Shown: positions 6,761 through 7,732 of the stretch, one piece after another
How positions within the stretch are numbered: the stretch's first letter is position 1
How the letters are laid out: every line of letters begins with the position of its first letter
Source of the DNA: Erysipelotrichaceae bacterium
GTDB lineage: Bacteria; Bacillota_I; Bacilli_A; Erysipelotrichales; Erysipelotrichaceae
Direction: 5' to 3'
NCBI GenBank assembly: GCA_024681275.1
Contig: JAILBD010000243.1
Span: forward strand, 1 to 7,732
Length of the DNA stretch: 7,732 nucleotides
The notes under the pieces: model-generated
What the model was told of the DNA's origin: nothing
Databases searched by the model: none
What the model saw: the letters and a program-made list of their open reading frames with translations, nothing else
Program-made: the position numbers and the translations under genes

Positions 6761-7732
6761 GTGAAAAACCATCTCTTACAGATCATACGGACCCTGAAAG
6801 ATGCTGATGCCCCTGTGACATCCGGTTCTTTGGCCAACAAACTCAACGTCTCTCCGCGTTCTGTCAAATCCTATATTCAGGAGATCAACGCGACCGCTCC
6901 GGATACGATCTTTTCTTCCCGCAAAGGTTACGTCATCGACAGGGACAAAGCGGACGAGCTTCTCAATGTTTCCCGTTCTTCTGTTCCGCAGACAGCGGAA
7001 GAAAGAGTCAACTATCTTATCAACGCCATCATCAAAAGAGGTCTGGTCAATGCCTACGATCTGTGTGATGAGATGTTCATTTCCTATTCCACTTTAAAAG
7101 CGGACCTTGCCAGTGTTCGCAAGATCCTTTCCAAAGGCGATCTGGAACTTGTCAATCAGAACGATACGCTGGTCGTCAACGGGTTGGAGAAAAACAAGCG
7201 AAAACTGCTAAGTTCTCTGCTCTACTCGGAATCCAGAAACAATATCATCAATTATGAAAAGATGTCCTCCACGTTTGAAAACATCGATGTCCTGTACCTG
7301 AAGGACACCATCCTCAACAAGTTTGAGGAACATCGTTTCTTTATCAATGACTACTCACTGGAGAACCTGATCCTTCATTCCGCCATCACCATAGACCGTA
7401 TACGCAACGGCTACGATTCCGACAGTCAGAACAAGGTTCCCTCCGTTCTGAAGTCGCACGAATACGAGCTGGCAAACGATATCATCAGGAGCTTTGAAGA
7501 AAAATTCGGCATTCGTTTCAACGAGTCTGAAGTCGGTGAATTCGCCATGCTGATCCTGTCGAGGGCATCCAACCTGGACTATGAGACGGTCACCATCGAA
7601 AACGTCAGACATTATGTCGGTGAAGATATTTATCAGCTGACTACCGATATCATCAAAGATTTCTCGACTTATTATTTCTTCATCGACCTGTCAAAGCCTG
7701 AATTCTTCGTCCGCTTTGCTTTGCATCTGAAA
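6761..7732 (+). CDS. PRD-domain PTS-controlled transcriptional regulator, partial (N-terminal 324 residues)
   Basis: The frame stays open from GTG at 6761 to the window end and is not closed by a stop. The product begins MKNHLLQIIRTLKDADAPVT. It has an N-terminal HTH at about 3-60 (LANKLNVSPRSVKSYIQEIN), a second HTH at about 80-140, PRD1 at about 170-275 with His206 (LILHSAITIDR), and the start of PRD2 with His322 in FALHLK at the very edge. It aligns throughout with the full-length regulator of this window, so PRD2, EIIB-like and EIIA-like parts probably follow outside. As there, the second PRD1 histidine position is Ser (Ser267). The start is inferred from alignment with the paralog and from a TATAAT six bases upstream. 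An in-frame ATG at 6701 would add 20 residues but lacks a ribosome binding site. Divergence from the PTS operon suggests it controls that operon. Confidence 0.88.
   Translation, partial: MKNHLLQIIRTLKDADAPVTSGSLANKLNVSPRSVKSYIQEINATAPDTIFSSRKGYVIDRDKADELLNVSRSSVPQTAEERVNYLINAIIKRGLVNAYDLCDEMFISYSTLKADLASVRKILSKGDLELVNQNDTLVVNGLEKNKRKLLSSLLYSESRNNIINYEKMSSTFENIDVLYLKDTILNKFEEHRFFINDYSLENLILHSAITIDRIRNGYDSDSQNKVPSVLKSHEYELANDIIRSFEEKFGIRFNESEVGEFAMLILSRASNLDYETVTIENVRHYVGEDIYQLTTDIIKDFSTYYFFIDLSKPEFFVRFALHLK

Noticed and set aside
6451..6867. Minus-strand frame crossing the divergent promoter (138 codons)
   Set aside because: It overlaps the first EIIB in another frame and the start of the rightward regulator; composition is not protein-like.

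Overview
This window is a carbohydrate-uptake locus of a low-to-moderate GC Gram-positive bacterium (Bacillota). The evidence is dense lactose/cellobiose/lichenan-family PTS genes, a GH1 phospho-glycosidase, large PRD-type PTS regulators and strong AGGAGG-like ribosome binding sites. A gut or host-associated Erysipelotrichales-like host is my guess only; no rRNA or other taxonomic marker is present. UGA is not reassigned: tryptophan codons are TGG, and the stops seen are TAA and TAG.

Layout. From the right, a divergent promoter region (about 6648-6760) separates two units. Rightwards runs a PRD regulator (6761 to the window end, cut off). Leftwards runs an operon in the order EIIB (6276-6647), second EIIB (5937-6251), EIIC (4658-5887), EIIA (4214-4561) and GH1 6-phospho-beta-glycosidase (2759-4210). 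The operon ends in a long hairpin terminator (2671-2740). Next on the same strand is a second, full-length PRD regulator (699-2603) with its own terminator overlapping its stop codon (676-700). Then comes a second PTS unit, EIIB (279-587) and the start of an EIIC (1-256, cut off). Both strands are otherwise accounted for, and the largest gap without a gene is about 155 bases.

How it works (family knowledge plus inference). EI and HPr, encoded elsewhere, phosphorylate EIIA on His84. EIIA passes the phosphate to the active cysteine of an EIIB, and EIIC imports a beta-glycoside and phosphorylates it. The GH1 enzyme then splits the 6-phospho-glycoside in the cytoplasm. The two regulators carry PRD domains, and the complete one also carries EIIB-like and EIIA-like domains, so PTS phosphorylation state would set operon expression.

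What is unusual. The GH1 enzyme keeps its nucleophile and phosphate-binding residues, but its acid/base glutamate is glutamine (NQIN in place of NEIN), the same swap seen in plant myrosinases. The EIIC of the same operon has GISG where the family usually has a GIHG histidine. The operon has two EIIB genes in tandem and the locus has three. Three genes without good ribosome binding sites each have a -10-like hexamer 5 to 8 bases before the start codon, which suggests leaderless or nearly leaderless transcripts. Together this points to a PTS specialised for an atypical substrate, possibly a thioglycoside or an activated aryl glycoside. That reading is a hypothesis.
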